Source: CALLCD01 sp039196965 (lineage in GTDB: Bacteria; Pseudomonadota; Alphaproteobacteria; Caulobacterales; Hyphomonadaceae). Taken from it: a stretch of 64,000 bases of DNA. This document shows positions 16,113 through 25,191 of this stretch, one piece after another. The notes under the pieces were generated by a model. That model was not told the DNA's origin and did no database searches. It saw nothing but the letters and a program-made list of their open reading frames with translations. The DNA lies in the NCBI GenBank assembly GCA_039196965.1, contig JBCCUK010000020.1:16364-80363 (forward strand), given 5' to 3'. The stretch's first letter is position 1. Each line of letters starts with the position of its first letter. A program made the position numbers and the translations under genes.

Positions 16113-17735
16113 TCAATCGAGCCCGAGTTCATTAATGGCAAATGCCTTCGTTCCAGCATAGTCGGCCTTACCGTTTGGTGCGCGGGCGAGATCTTCCCGG
16201 AACAGGACGCGTTTCGGAGCCTTATAGCGCGCGAGGGTGCCCTTAACGTGATCGATTAGCATGTCTTCCGGGGGGAACATCCCGGGCTCGGTGGAGACCA
16301 CTGCAGTCACCGCCTGCCCCCACTGATCATCCGGGACGCCAACGACGAGGGCATCGCGCACCTCTGGATGGGTCTTCAGGGCTTCCTCAATTTCCTCTGG
16401 ATAGATCTTCTCGCCGCCGGAATTTATGCAGATCGAGCCCCGGCCCATTAGGGTCAGTGTTCCGTCCGCCTCCACTGTGCACCAGTCACCCGGAATGGCG
16501 TAGCGGACGCCATTGATCGTCTTGAAGGTTTTCTCGGTTTTCTCCGCGTCCTTATAATAGCCGAGTGGAACTGCGCCGCCGCGTGCGATAAAGCCCGGCT
16601 CGTCGCTGCCCGGTGCGATCTCGCGACCATCCTCAGAGAACACTTTGCAATTCGGACCGATGGCGAATTTCGCTGTGCCAACCTCTCCCTCAGCCGTCAT
16701 GACAGACATACCGAAGCCCACTGATTCTGATGCCCCGAAACTGTCCATCAGTGCTGCCTGAGGTAGGTGCTCCAGCAATCCCCGCTTGACCTCAGTCGAC
16801 CACATCACTCCTGACGAAACGATGGTGCTGACCGAGGACAGGTCCCACTTGCCCGGGGCTGCCTCAAGCTCATTCAACATCGGTTTTCCAAAGGCATCGC
16901 CGACAATGGCGAGATTTGTCAGGCTGTGTTTTTCGACCTGATCCCAGAGTTCTGCCGCATTGAATTTTTCCGGTGTCGGCAGGAGTGCAACCGTACCGCC
17001 ATTCAGAATGGCCCCCATGGCGGTGAAGAGACCTGTGCCATGCATCAAGGGGCAGGCGGGACACTGGCGGGTTGATGTCCCTTTCTCGATGGCGGCTGAA
17101 ACATAATCTTCCATAGATTCAGGGATGAAGCCGAAGACAACTTCCAAGGTTGTCTTGTTTGCATCGCGCCATATCTGGTGGGTCCACATCACCCCTTTCG
17201 GCATACCGGTGGTGCCGCCTGTGTAAAGGAAGAGCATGTCCTCGCTTGAACGCTCTATCTCTAAGGGGGCTCCGTCTCCAGTGGTGGCCAGCGTTTCATA
17301 ATGATGGATCCCCTCTGGAAGGTCTGCGCCATTGCTTACTTCAATCCACACTTTGACTTTGGGAAGTCGGGCGCGAATGCGCTCGACCGTCTCGCGGAAC
17401 TCGCTGCCATAGACCACGATGGTCGAATCTGAATTGTCGAAAATATAGATGAGCTCATCGTCGACATAGCGATAATTGACGTTCACATGGGTCAGACGCG
17501 CTTTCCAGCAGGCCGCGAGCGTCTCCACATATTCCGGCCTGTTGCGCAAATAGAAACCGACCTTGTCGCCGGGCTCAGCGCCAAATTCGAGAAAGCTACG
17601 GGCGAGATTGTTCGACCGACGGGTCAGCTCCGGCCATGTGATGATTCGGTCACCCTGTATCAGAGCCTGATGTTCTGCTCCCAGCCGCTCACCCAGCGCG
17701 TCGAGCATGTCTCCGAAATTCCAGTCGGTTGCCAT
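16113..17735 (-). CDS. Acyl-CoA synthetase (AMP-forming, FadD-like)
   Basis: About 540 residues of the ANL superfamily. The P-loop-like core motif YTGGTTGMPKGVMWTH lies near residue 176, the adenine-binding DSFGASESVGFG near 340, the hinge GDWCTVEADGTLTLMGR near 418, and the C-terminal lysine region NGKADYAGTK at the end. It activates a carboxylic acid to its acyl-CoA via an acyl-adenylate. GRGSICINSGGEKIYPEEIE matches long-chain or steroid-type FadD proteins; the substrate is unknown. The ATG at 17735 has AGGGA upstream; the frame extends to 17816 without a better start. Confidence 0.9.
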   Translation of the reverse strand: MATDWNFGDMLDALGERLGAEHQALIQGDRIITWPELTRRSNNLARSFLEFGAEPGDKVGFYLRNRPEYVETLAACWKARLTHVNVNYRYVDDELIYIFDNSDSTIVVYGSEFRETVERIRARLPKVKVWIEVSNGADLPEGIHHYETLATTGDGAPLEIERSSEDMLFLYTGGTTGMPKGVMWTHQIWRDANKTTLEVVFGFIPESMEDYVSAAIEKGTSTRQCPACPLMHGTGLFTAMGAILNGGTVALLPTPEKFNAAELWDQVEKHSLTNLAIVGDAFGKPMLNELEAAPGKWDLSSVSTIVSSGVMWSTEVKRGLLEHLPQAALMDSFGASESVGFGMSVMTAEGEVGTAKFAIGPNCKVFSEDGREIAPGSDEPGFIARGGAVPLGYYKDAEKTEKTFKTINGVRYAIPGDWCTVEADGTLTLMGRGSICINSGGEKIYPEEIEEALKTHPEVRDALVVGVPDDQWGQAVTAVVSTEPGMFPPEDMLIDHVKGTLARYKAPKRVLFREDLARAPNGKADYAGTKAFAINELGLD

Positions 17736-18061
17736 TGTTCCATCCCTTTTTGCTTTTCTTTCAACAAAACGCAGAAGGATCGAACACGCAACACGTTGCC
17801 AGAATGCATCGCTCAAAAAAAGGATCAGTGCCCGCTGGCATTCACACTTGTACAGCTACGCCGGGCCGATTAGCGAGTATCATATTCCGTATAGTTTCGT
17901 GACATCGCAAATTCTGTTCTGTGGCCGAAGTGCCACACAGGAATACTGATGTCGATATTCCAACACTAATGCCTCGGCCGTCATCAAAGGTTCTTAACTG
18001 CGGCTTAGAGGGGCGACATCTGGCACTTGGGGTGCTGGCAAATTGAAACGAGGGGTAACAC
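17736..18061. other. Divergent intergenic region, acyl-CoA synthetase/TonB receptor
   Basis: About 326 bp without a credible gene. It holds a short hairpin TGTGGC-N6-GCCACA (17920-17937) and a CtrA-like half-matched box at 17994-18008. The TonB receptor gene has a clear GAGGGG ribosome-binding site. No terminator is seen. Confidence 0.5.
17994..18008. promoter_or_regulatory. Possible CtrA-like box upstream of the TonB receptor
   Basis: TTAA-N7-TTAG matches 7 of 8 positions of the CtrA consensus TTAA-N7-TTAA, 54 bp before the start codon. Short motifs like this occur by chance, so the support is weak. Confidence 0.25.
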
Positions 18062-21000
18062 ATGAAGAAGTGGTCCTATTTAGGCGGAGCAGCCGCATCA
18101 GTGTTGGCAGCTGTGGCACTAACGCCCGCAGCTTATGCACAGCAAACAACGTCAGATATTCGCGGTCAGGTCACGGACGCCGATGGGGTGCCGCTCCCAG
18201 GTGCCACGGTGACAATCGTCGACAATCGAACAAATCAAGCCAGAAGCTTCACGACGAACAGTAGTGGCCGGTTCTCAACTCGCACCATTCCTGTTGGTGG
18301 ACCATATGTTGTTACCGCCACCGCTGATGGATTTCAGGGCCAGACCAACGAAGAAGTTTATGCCTCGATCAGCGCGGCAGCGAGTCTGAGCTTTTCGCTT
18401 ACAGCTATCGATGAAGGCGACGCTGCTACACTCGAGACGATTGTGGTTACCGGCCAGCAAACGGGCTTACAGCAACTTGCAATTGGCCCCGGCACCGCCT
18501 TCGGACTGGACAAGCTCTCGAATCTGCCATCCATCGATCGGGACCTTCGCGATACCATCCGTCTCGACCCGCGCGTGATTATCGACGAAACCAATGACGA
18601 CAACATCTCCTGTCTTGGTGGGAACAACCGCGGAAACACATTTACGGTTGACGGCGTTAGAACCGGCGATGCCTTCGGTCTGAACGCTTCCGGTTTTCCT
18701 GCGCGCAACTCTACGCCTATTCCGTTCGATTCGATCCAGGAGGTTTCTGTTGAGTTTGCACCCTTCGACGTTGAGTACGGTCAATTCACCGGATGTAATA
18801 TCAACGTTGTAACGGTTCAGGGATCTAATGAAGTCCACGGCTCGGGTTTCTTTGTATACTCCAACGATGCTTTGATTGGCGATTCTCTCCAAGGCAACGG
18901 ACTTGGTGAACAGGACTTTGACAATCTGAACTGGGGTGCGCAGCTCACCGGTCCGATTATCAAAGACCGCCTCTTCTTCGCAGTAAGCTATGAGCAGTTC
19001 GAGGATTCAGATTTCGTCCAGGTCGGCCCTTCTGAACTTGGTTTCGTTAGCCCGACAACGGCCACACTTGGGCAGATCGAAGAAGTTCAAAATGCAATTG
19101 AGAACACTTTCGGTCTCGAAACAGGCGGTATTCCAACGAATGTGGACGAAGAGAATACAAGGGTGCTGGCCCGTCTCGACTGGTTGATTACAGATCGCCA
19201 CAGAGCTGAGTTTACCTATAATTATCTTGATGAAGCGTTCGTCGAGCCCGATGGGGGCGGTTTTGGTTTCGGCGCATTTGACGGTGCTGATTTCATATTC
19301 GGGAACACATTCGAAACCTCTGGCACCCGCGCAGATTCCTACTCCCTACGTCTCTTCTCGGAATGGACTGATAACTTCTCAACCGAGTTCCGCATTTCAA
19401 GGAACGATATTCGGGATATTCAAGATCCGGTGGGCGGCGGCGAGGCCGTTGACGATACTCCAATTCCTCGATTTGTCGTCGGTGTACCAGAGCTTGATAA
19501 TGCCGGAAATTTTGTCCCGATTATCACTAATGCGGATGGGGATGTCATCAATTGCGATGTGAACTTTGACGGCATCTGTTTTAACGATGATGCCATCGTT
19601 AATGGCCCTGGTACGTTCCGGTCTGCAAATGAACTTGAGCAAGAGATCGATCAGATAAAGATCAAAGCCGACTATGCGCTTGGTGACCACCTTATTACGG
19701 CTGGCTACGAGCTCGATAGTTTGGACGTTTTCAATCTGTTTGTGACCAACGCTACGGGTGTGTTCGTATTCCAGGACGCTGCTGCGGTTACCGCAAGACA
19801 GTCGAATGATTTCTCAGGTTTTGGTTCCTTCTCCGGCGATATTAACGATGCCGCTGCAGACTTCCGCCGGAATATCCATTCGCTCTATCTGCAGGATAAG
19901 TGGCAGGTCACATCGGATCTCGAACTTCTGTTCGGTCTTCGCTACGATTTCTACGACTCTGACGACACACCGACGCTCAGCCAAGCCTTCCTTGACCGCT
20001 ATGGATTTGAGAACACCACCGGGTTCAACAGTCTGGATGCGCTTATGCCGCGCTTCGGCTTCACTTATGAATCGCCCTTCGATCTTGCTGGCCGCTCGAC
20101 CTTCAGAGGTGGTATCGGCGTTTTTGCTGGCGGTGACCCGACCGTTTTCTTCTCTAATGCCTTCACCAATTTCGGCAGTGGCCAGGCATTCGGTGCAGAT
20201 TTTGCTCCGGGATGTACACCTGAAGATTTCGTCGTTCAGGGTAGCGGCGGCGTAATCCCATTCCCGCAATGTGCTGTCGATGCCCAACAGGCATCGGCCG
20301 CACTTGGGCTTGGCCGGGTCGATGCAATCGACCCTAACCTTGAATTGCCAACAGTGACCCGGTTCAATATCGGCTTCTCGCATTCTTTCGATTTCGGCGG
20401 CGCGGCTGGCGGTTTCTTCGATGGATGGGATCTGAGTGTCGATTACATTCATACTATTCCGGAAAATACGTTCGATTTCGTCGATCTCGGTCTGACGCCG
20501 ATCGGTACTGCGTCAGACGGACGGACCATTTTTAACGGTGTTGATCCGCTTCTTGAGGGGTGTGATGCCGTCTTTATCGGCCCACGGGTCGGGTTTAGCG
20601 GCCCTGCGGATCAGCTTGTTGAAGGCGGCGCTTGTGACCGCGGAACCGGCACCGCGCAACAGGATATTCTCCTGACCAATGCGGTTGGCGGCGATGGCAA
20701 CTCCGACACCTTCTCTTTCCAGCTGTCGAAACGTTTTGACTGGGAATTTCCGCGGCTCGGAGATGGCGGCGTCGACCTGACATTTGGCTACGCGTATACA
20801 GATGTGACCAATGTCAATCCGAACACGTCTTCGACCGCGACTTCGAATTTCGAAGAAGTTGCCCTTTCGGAAATCAACAATCCTAGGGTTGCCCCAAGTG
20901 CGTTGTTCAACGAGCACAATGTGACATTGGCGGCACGGTTTGAGCAGGACTTCATCAGTGATCTGACGACAGCGGTTACGTTCTTCTATAACGGCCGTTC

Positions 21001-21547
21001 CGGTCGCCGCTTCAGCTACGTGTTCGACAGTGGCGGCAATGACTTTGGTGACTCGGATAATGAGGACCGCGCCTTGCTCTTCATTCCGGAGCTTGGTGAT
21101 CCAAACGTCGTTTTCGCGACACCTGAAGATGAGATGGGCTTTAATCAGTTCATTGCCGAGCAGGGACTTGAAGATCAGCGTGGTAGCATTCTGGGTCGGA
21201 ACGCATTCCAGGATCCGTTCTTTAACGATCTAGACATCCGTTTCGAACAGGAACTTCCGACATTCCTCAATCGCCTGCTGCCGGATGCACGGGCCGTTGT
21301 CTTCGCCGATGTTCAGAACTTCCTGAACCTGATCAACGATGATCGGAACGTATTCAATCGGACGCAGGATTTCTTCTCCGATGTGGCCGAAACCCGCCCT
21401 GTTATCGATGTGGCGGTTCAGGATGATGGAACATTCCTCCTGTCCGGTTTTGAGGATGAGGTTCTGGACGCCAACGGAAATGCTTTGGCACCGGAAATCG
21501 AAGCGTCACTCTGGCAGGTCCAGTTCGGCATTCGCTTTGAGTTCTAG
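18062..21547 (+). CDS. Oar-like TonB-dependent receptor with carboxypeptidase-regulatory domain
   Basis: A 1161-residue outer-membrane protein. A signal peptide (residues 1-26, ending AAYAQ) is followed by a carboxypeptidase-regulatory-like Ig domain (DIRGQVTDADGVPLPGATV, residues 30-115), a plug region (near 130-260, with RGNTFTVDGVRTGDAFG and FDVEYGQFTGCNINVVT) and a beta-barrel to the C-terminal WQVQFGIRFEF. This layout is that of Oar-type receptors, whose ligands are mostly unknown; some import peptides or act in adhesion and protein export. Two cysteines in the plug (DNISCLGG and FTGCNIN) may form a disulfide. GAGGGG precedes the ATG and a terminator follows. It is a single-gene unit. 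Confidence 0.92.
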   Translation: MKKWSYLGGAAASVLAAVALTPAAYAQQTTSDIRGQVTDADGVPLPGATVTIVDNRTNQARSFTTNSSGRFSTRTIPVGGPYVVTATADGFQGQTNEEVYASISAAASLSFSLTAIDEGDAATLETIVVTGQQTGLQQLAIGPGTAFGLDKLSNLPSIDRDLRDTIRLDPRVIIDETNDDNISCLGGNNRGNTFTVDGVRTGDAFGLNASGFPARNSTPIPFDSIQEVSVEFAPFDVEYGQFTGCNINVVTVQGSNEVHGSGFFVYSNDALIGDSLQGNGLGEQDFDNLNWGAQLTGPIIKDRLFFAVSYEQFEDSDFVQVGPSELGFVSPTTATLGQIEEVQNAIENTFGLETGGIPTNVDEENTRVLARLDWLITDRHRAEFTYNYLDEAFVEPDGGGFGFGAFDGADFIFGNTFETSGTRADSYSLRLFSEWTDNFSTEFRISRNDIRDIQDPVGGGEAVDDTPIPRFVVGVPELDNAGNFVPIITNADGDVINCDVNFDGICFNDDAIVNGPGTFRSANELEQEIDQIKIKADYALGDHLITAGYELDSLDVFNLFVTNATGVFVFQDAAAVTARQSNDFSGFGSFSGDINDAAADFRRNIHSLYLQDKWQVTSDLELLFGLRYDFYDSDDTPTLSQAFLDRYGFENTTGFNSLDALMPRFGFTYESPFDLAGRSTFRGGIGVFAGGDPTVFFSNAFTNFGSGQAFGADFAPGCTPEDFVVQGSGGVIPFPQCAVDAQQASAALGLGRVDAIDPNLELPTVTRFNIGFSHSFDFGGAAGGFFDGWDLSVDYIHTIPENTFDFVDLGLTPIGTASDGRTIFNGVDPLLEGCDAVFIGPRVGFSGPADQLVEGGACDRGTGTAQQDILLTNAVGGDGNSDTFSFQLSKRFDWEFPRLGDGGVDLTFGYAYTDVTNVNPNTSSTATSNFEEVALSEINNPRVAPSALFNEHNVTLAARFEQDFISDLTTAVTFFYNGRSGRRFSYVFDSGGNDFGDSDNEDRALLFIPELGDPNVVFATPEDEMGFNQFIAEQGLEDQRGSILGRNAFQDPFFNDLDIRFEQELPTFLNRLLPDARAVVFADVQNFLNLINDDRNVFNRTQDFFSDVAETRPVIDVAVQDDGTFLLSGFEDEVLDANGNALAPEIEASLWQVQFGIRFEF

Positions 21548-21581
21548 GACACTTTGAGTTCTGTAGAGTTTGTAAAAGTGT

Positions 21582-21612
21582 AGGGGCTGCGCAGGATGCG
21601 TGGCCCCTTTTC
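21582..21612 (+). terminator. Terminator after the Oar-like receptor
   Basis: AGGGGC pairs with GCCCCT across a longer stem that includes G-U pairs, loop near 21592, ending in TTTTC. It is 35 bp past the receptor stop codon. Confidence 0.75.
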
Positions 21613-21634
21613 ATTTCCACCGTTCAAGCGAGGT

Positions 21635-22213
21635 TTAGCCGGTGCTGCGTTCCGCCATGCTCTTCAAATTGGCAAGGATCCTTGGGGCGTCGCGTTTAAT
21701 GCTGCGGGCGATAAACCAGCGTGGCACCCAGAATTTCGGTTTTGACCAGGCTTCATAGCTTAATTCGACAAGCCCGTCCTCACGTGGGCTTAGACTCCAG
21801 ACTCCCTCTTGGATTTCGAGGTCTCCGGACACCCGGCTGATCCTTATATTCTTTAGTGGCTCATAATCGGAGCGAAAGACGCTACGTATGCGGAAGGGTC
21901 CAGATTTTACATCGTGGCGGCGATGATCCCAGCCATCCCCCTCGATCTCTATTTCACAGTGCCTGAGTTGGGGAACAATCTGCTCAGTTGCTTCGCAGTC
22001 CGTCATCAGCGCCCAAATCCGCTCCGCCGGCGCATCGATTAGGACTGAGCCGCGCACATAGTAGGGGTTACCGGGATATGACAAGTCCTGCGTGATCTGC
22101 AGATCCATATCGTCTTGATCCGCAGCGTCGGCTAGAAATAGCGGTTCAGCCTTGGCCGCAGAAAGCAGGAGGGCTGCAAGCGCAGGTATGATTATCAAGC
22201 GGGACATTTGCAT
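21635..22213 (-). CDS. Exported SRPBCC/START-like (polyketide cyclase-type) protein
   Basis: A 192-residue protein with a signal peptide (about residues 1-22). The remainder is one SRPBCC fold: the opening strand YYVRGSVLIDAPAERIWALMTDCE is diagnostic of the START/cyclase group, and the long C-terminal helix RDAPRILANLKSMAE closes the cavity. Such proteins bind hydrophobic ligands or act on them; no ligand is known for the exported versions. Two nearly adjacent starts (22213 and 22207) are possible. It stands alone, divergent from the SOUL protein. Confidence 0.8.
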   Translation of the reverse strand: MQMSRLIIIPALAALLLSAAKAEPLFLADAADQDDMDLQITQDLSYPGNPYYVRGSVLIDAPAERIWALMTDCEATEQIVPQLRHCEIEIEGDGWDHRRHDVKSGPFRIRSVFRSDYEPLKNIRISRVSGDLEIQEGVWSLSPREDGLVELSYEAWSKPKFWVPRWFIARSIKRDAPRILANLKSMAERSTG

Positions 22214-22358
22214 TACAACCTAGACGTATTGCAAAGGTGAAAGGTTCAAAGGCTGATCTTCATTCATACCGACCAAATTTCCTCCGCTTGGAATCAAAAA
22301 CCCGTGACCTAGTTGTCAGGATATGCGGCATGTGGGGTTTGAAGATTAGGAATTTGCG

Positions 22359-22982
22359 ATGCGTATTCTCGTTTTATCTGCCATTGTCGGCGTCGCAGCG
22401 TCGCCGGTGATTGCGTCCGCAACCGAAGAACCGACCCATACCGTCATAATTGATGACGGCGAGTTTCAATTGCGTGAATACAAGTCCGCGATCGTTGCCG
22501 AGATTGAGGTAACAGGGAATATGAGGCAGGCAGGAAATGCCGGATTTCGGCCTCTTGCAGGGTATATATTTGGAGATAATACCGCACGCAGCGATATTGA
22601 AATGAACATGCCCGTGACCCGAACAGAAGCATCGCAGAAAATCGAAATGACGGCACCGGTGACTCGTGTTGAGAATGGTGACGACGCATGGACGGTTACA
22701 TTTTTTATGCCTAGCGAATGGTCCATGGAAACGTTACCGGAGCCAAATAATCCCGACATAATATTTCGGGAAGTTCCTGGTGAAATGCTTGCCACCATCC
22801 GATTTTCCGGTCGTGGCAGTGAGAAGACTCACCGCAAAAAGCAGGTTGAGCTTGAAACTTGGATTAGTAAGCAGGGTTACCAGTCCGTGGGGGCTCCGCG
22901 CTATGCGGGTTATAATGCACCCTTCGTTCCCGATCCCCTCCGACGCAACGAGGTGATGATCCCGGTTAAGAAGGTCGAGTAA
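22359..22982 (+). CDS. Exported SOUL-family heme-binding-like protein
   Basis: A 207-residue protein with a signal peptide (residues 1-21, ending ASA). The SOUL/HBP fold is marked by YKSAIVAEIEV, FRPLAGYIFGDN, the repeated MPVTR/IEMTAPVTR pattern, WTVTFFMPSEW and the C-terminal strand pair RYAGYNAPFVPDPLRRNEVMIPV. Eukaryotic members bind heme or tetrapyrroles; bacterial ones are uncharacterised and heme ligation is not assured. Its divergent neighbour is an exported START-like protein, so both are small periplasmic ligand-binding folds. Confidence 0.9.
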   Translation: MRILVLSAIVGVAASPVIASATEEPTHTVIIDDGEFQLREYKSAIVAEIEVTGNMRQAGNAGFRPLAGYIFGDNTARSDIEMNMPVTRTEASQKIEMTAPVTRVENGDDAWTVTFFMPSEWSMETLPEPNNPDIIFREVPGEMLATIRFSGRGSEKTHRKKQVELETWISKQGYQSVGAPRYAGYNAPFVPDPLRRNEVMIPVKKVE

Positions 22983-23300
22983 GGGCATTTGATCTTGGCG
23001 AGCTTTTGTGCGGAGCGCGCACGAGATGTTATTATCTCTTACTTCCTTCGTGCTGGGCACGCTACGCCGGGATACTGTCGCGTTGTGATTATGCGCCTGG
23101 GATCATTGGCGCGAATATGCATATGCTTCACTATACCAAAGCTCTGCTAAATCTATAAATTACAAAGCGCTGAGATCACTTATCCTATCTAGCGAAATCT
23201 GGGAAAGCCTTTCGTTGAAAAAGTGTGTTAAGGGCCTTTACACTTTTGTCGACCAATGTGAAGTTCGGATTGTGTTGGTCCCCGCTCACGGTTGAAGCTC
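22983..23300. other. Intergenic region between SOUL and TPR genes
   Basis: About 318 bp with no credible coding frame. The only clear structure is the 8 bp inverted repeat at 23219-23247. Confidence 0.5.
23219..23247. repeat. Inverted repeat upstream of TPR gene
   Basis: AAAAGTGT and ACACTTTT form perfect 8 bp arms around a 13 bp spacer that is itself partly symmetric (AAGGGCCTT). It could be a bidirectional terminator (A-run before, T-run after) or an operator 54 bp before the TPR gene. Confidence 0.5.
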
Positions 23301-24059
23301 ATGTATCTACGTGCCTGGTTTTTCACGGCCTGTCTAACGGCTCCGGCTGCATTCGGTCAGGATGCTGGAGCTATAAAGGCCTACGAAAACGGTCTTTACA
23401 TTGAGGCTGCAGAGATTGCTGATGCAGCAGGCGGCGCGGATAATTTTGCCTTTGCGGCCCGGGCATTGCTCGCAGATGCGATTGCCGCCAATCAGCAACC
23501 AACTCCGGAACGCCTTGCAGATGTGCGCCAACTTGCCGAGCGCGCTCTTGATCTTGATGAGCGCCATGTAGAAGGCCGCCTGCAGCTTGCTATAAGCATG
23601 TCGCTTACAGCCCGGCCGCTGTCCGCTGGAGCAGCGATGCGATCAGGGCTGGGCCAGAAAGCACGGGAAATTGCACGTGATGTGCTAAAGGACGATCCAG
23701 AGAATACCTATGCCCACGCTTATCTCGCTGTATGGAATGTCGAGGTTTTGCGGCGAGGTGGCCGGCTTGGTGGCACAGTCATGGGGGCAAGCGTCAAGAA
23801 AGGTCGCAAACATTATCAAGCGGCGATTTCCTCTGACCCTGATGATGCGTCTCTACATTGGCAATGGGCGCGGGCGCTGACATCGCTGAACGCGAAAAAG
23901 TACCGTGAAGAGATTGAGGCGACGCTTGCTGCGGCCATTGCATCAACAACGGACACTGCAATCGAAGGCGTTATGAAAGAGCGGGCAAGAACCATTGATA
24001 TGGCGCTAACGACGCGCACCCGTGATGAGGTCGAGGGCCTGGCCGCGGAGATGCTCTAA
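23301..24059 (+). CDS. Exported tetratricopeptide-repeat-like protein
   Basis: About 252 residues: a signal peptide (MYLRAWFFTACLTAPAAFGQ), then alanine-rich paired helices resembling degenerate TPR/Sel1 repeats (AARALLADAIAANQQP; ARDVLKDDPENTYAHAYLAVWN; HYQAAISSDPDDASLHWQWARAL). The canonical TPR spacing with D/NP at repeat ends is visible at least twice. It is probably a periplasmic protein-protein interaction scaffold. I choose the ATG at 23301; a TTG at 23292 would add three residues. No operon partner. Confidence 0.75.
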   Translation: MYLRAWFFTACLTAPAAFGQDAGAIKAYENGLYIEAAEIADAAGGADNFAFAARALLADAIAANQQPTPERLADVRQLAERALDLDERHVEGRLQLAISMSLTARPLSAGAAMRSGLGQKAREIARDVLKDDPENTYAHAYLAVWNVEVLRRGGRLGGTVMGASVKKGRKHYQAAISSDPDDASLHWQWARALTSLNAKKYREEIEATLAAAIASTTDTAIEGVMKERARTIDMALTTRTRDEVEGLAAEML

Positions 24060-24301
24060 CCTTACTTGTCCTCAGATGTGGTTAAGGAACAGACTAGGTT
24101 CAGAGTCCGTCGTCCGTCGATAGCCTCGGCTCATCGAACTATTAATACCCTTATTAGTGATCTGTTTTAAAAAGTAAATTTTGATCGGACCCTGCTGAAA
24201 CAGATTTCCCACGCTGTTTCGTCTGCCTGAGGCATAACAAGCTTGTTCCGGAAATGTGGAAATCTATCCTACACTCGATGCTCTTTATCTAAACTCCCCG
24301 C

Positions 24302-24733
24302 ATGTTGTTCCAAACACCTCCTTTGGCGGCTAAGGCGCTAACCAGTGTCTGGCGGTGGCCGCACTTTACAATTCAGGAACTCGCCTGCCAGTGTTCGGGG
24401 CGATTTTGCCGGGGTGAGTACTGGCACGATGGAACATTTCTCGATGCGCTTGAAAAGATGCGATCTCTTGCCGGGCGAGCTTTGATTGTGACATCGGGGC
24501 ACCGCTGTCCACAGTGGAACGCGGCGGTCGGGGGTGCCCCGCGCTCGCAGCATAAGACCATTGCCGCCGATATTTTATTGGCCGACCATAATCGTCATCG
24601 TCTAAAAGAAGCTGCTATGCAAGCTGGCTTTTCTGGCCTCGGACTTGCCCGATCTTTTCTTCATATTGATCGGCGCGCCGTCCCTGCGCGGTGGTACTAC
24701 AACGGAAGTGAAAGCCTATGGAAGACGTCTTAG
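24302..24733 (+). CDS. Phage-type M15 peptidase (endolysin-like)
   Basis: A 143-residue D-Ala-D-Ala carboxypeptidase/peptidase M15A domain. Zinc ligands are predicted as His84 in PRSQH, Asp90 in IAADI and His121 in SFLHID, with SGHRCPQWNAAVGGAPRSQH as the family core. It lacks a signal peptide, as expected for an endolysin that depends on a holin. The next gene overlaps it by 16 bp and encodes a three-TM holin-like protein, so the pair is a compact lysis cassette. No capsid, tail or integrase gene lies nearby, so this is either a phage remnant or a domesticated cassette, such as one for gene-transfer-agent release. Confidence 0.85.
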   Translation: MLFQTPPLAAKALTSVWRWPHFTIQELACQCSGRFCRGEYWHDGTFLDALEKMRSLAGRALIVTSGHRCPQWNAAVGGAPRSQHKTIAADILLADHNRHRLKEAAMQAGFSGLGLARSFLHIDRRAVPARWYYNGSESLWKTS

Positions 24734-25191
24734 GTGTTGCCGCAAGTGCCGCATCGGGTGGGCTGTTCGGTCTCGTCGGCACGGCACTCGGGCGTATCGC
24801 CAATTTCTTTGAGCGAAGACAGGAGCAGGCGCATGAGCGAGCGCGGTGGTCTCATGAGGGAGAGTTACTAAGGCTGCAGATGCAGGCGAATCGGGAAGAA
24901 ACGGAGGCTGAAATTGCCCTCGCTGAGACAGCTGGAAGCTGGGACGGCCTTCGAGCTTCAATGATAGCCGAAGCCTCAATCGGGCCGAGCTATCTTTGGG
25001 TAAATGCCGTACGCGGCCTGACGCGGCCTGCGCTTACATTTCTTCTGTGGGCGATTGCTGGCATGATCTATTTCGGCTCCGATGTAGCCGGACGAAACGC
25101 GATCACCGAAACGGCGACCTTTGCTGCAACGGCGGCGACGCTCTGGTGGTTCGGCGATCGCGGTCCAAAACGCGATGATTTCAAGGGGTGA
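24718..25191 (+). CDS. Three-TM holin-like protein (GTA holin type)
   Basis: A 157-residue membrane protein: a hydrophobic glycine-rich N-terminus (residues 5-26), a charged helical segment likely to coil (30-75, FERRQEQAHERARWSHEGEL), and two transmembrane helices (about 104-120 and 128-145) ending in WWFGDRGPK. This order and the terminal WWFGDR match what I recall of the Pfam family of three-TM holins for gene-transfer-agent release. It overlaps the upstream M15 peptidase by 16 bp, so the two are probably coupled. The 3' end overlaps the convergent S41-like gene by 11 bp. Confidence 0.72.
   Translation: MEDVLGVAASAASGGLFGLVGTALGRIANFFERRQEQAHERARWSHEGELLRLQMQANREETEAEIALAETAGSWDGLRASMIAEASIGPSYLWVNAVRGLTRPALTFLLWAIAGMIYFGSDVAGRNAITETATFAATAATLWWFGDRGPKRDDFKG

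Noticed and set aside
19814..20452. A 212-codon minus-strand frame inside the Oar-like receptor
   Set aside because: Shadow of a clearly coding plus-strand gene; composition is low-complexity and no motif is seen.
24302..25191. Intact prophage
   Set aside because: No integrase, capsid, portal, terminase or tail genes flank the lysis cassette.
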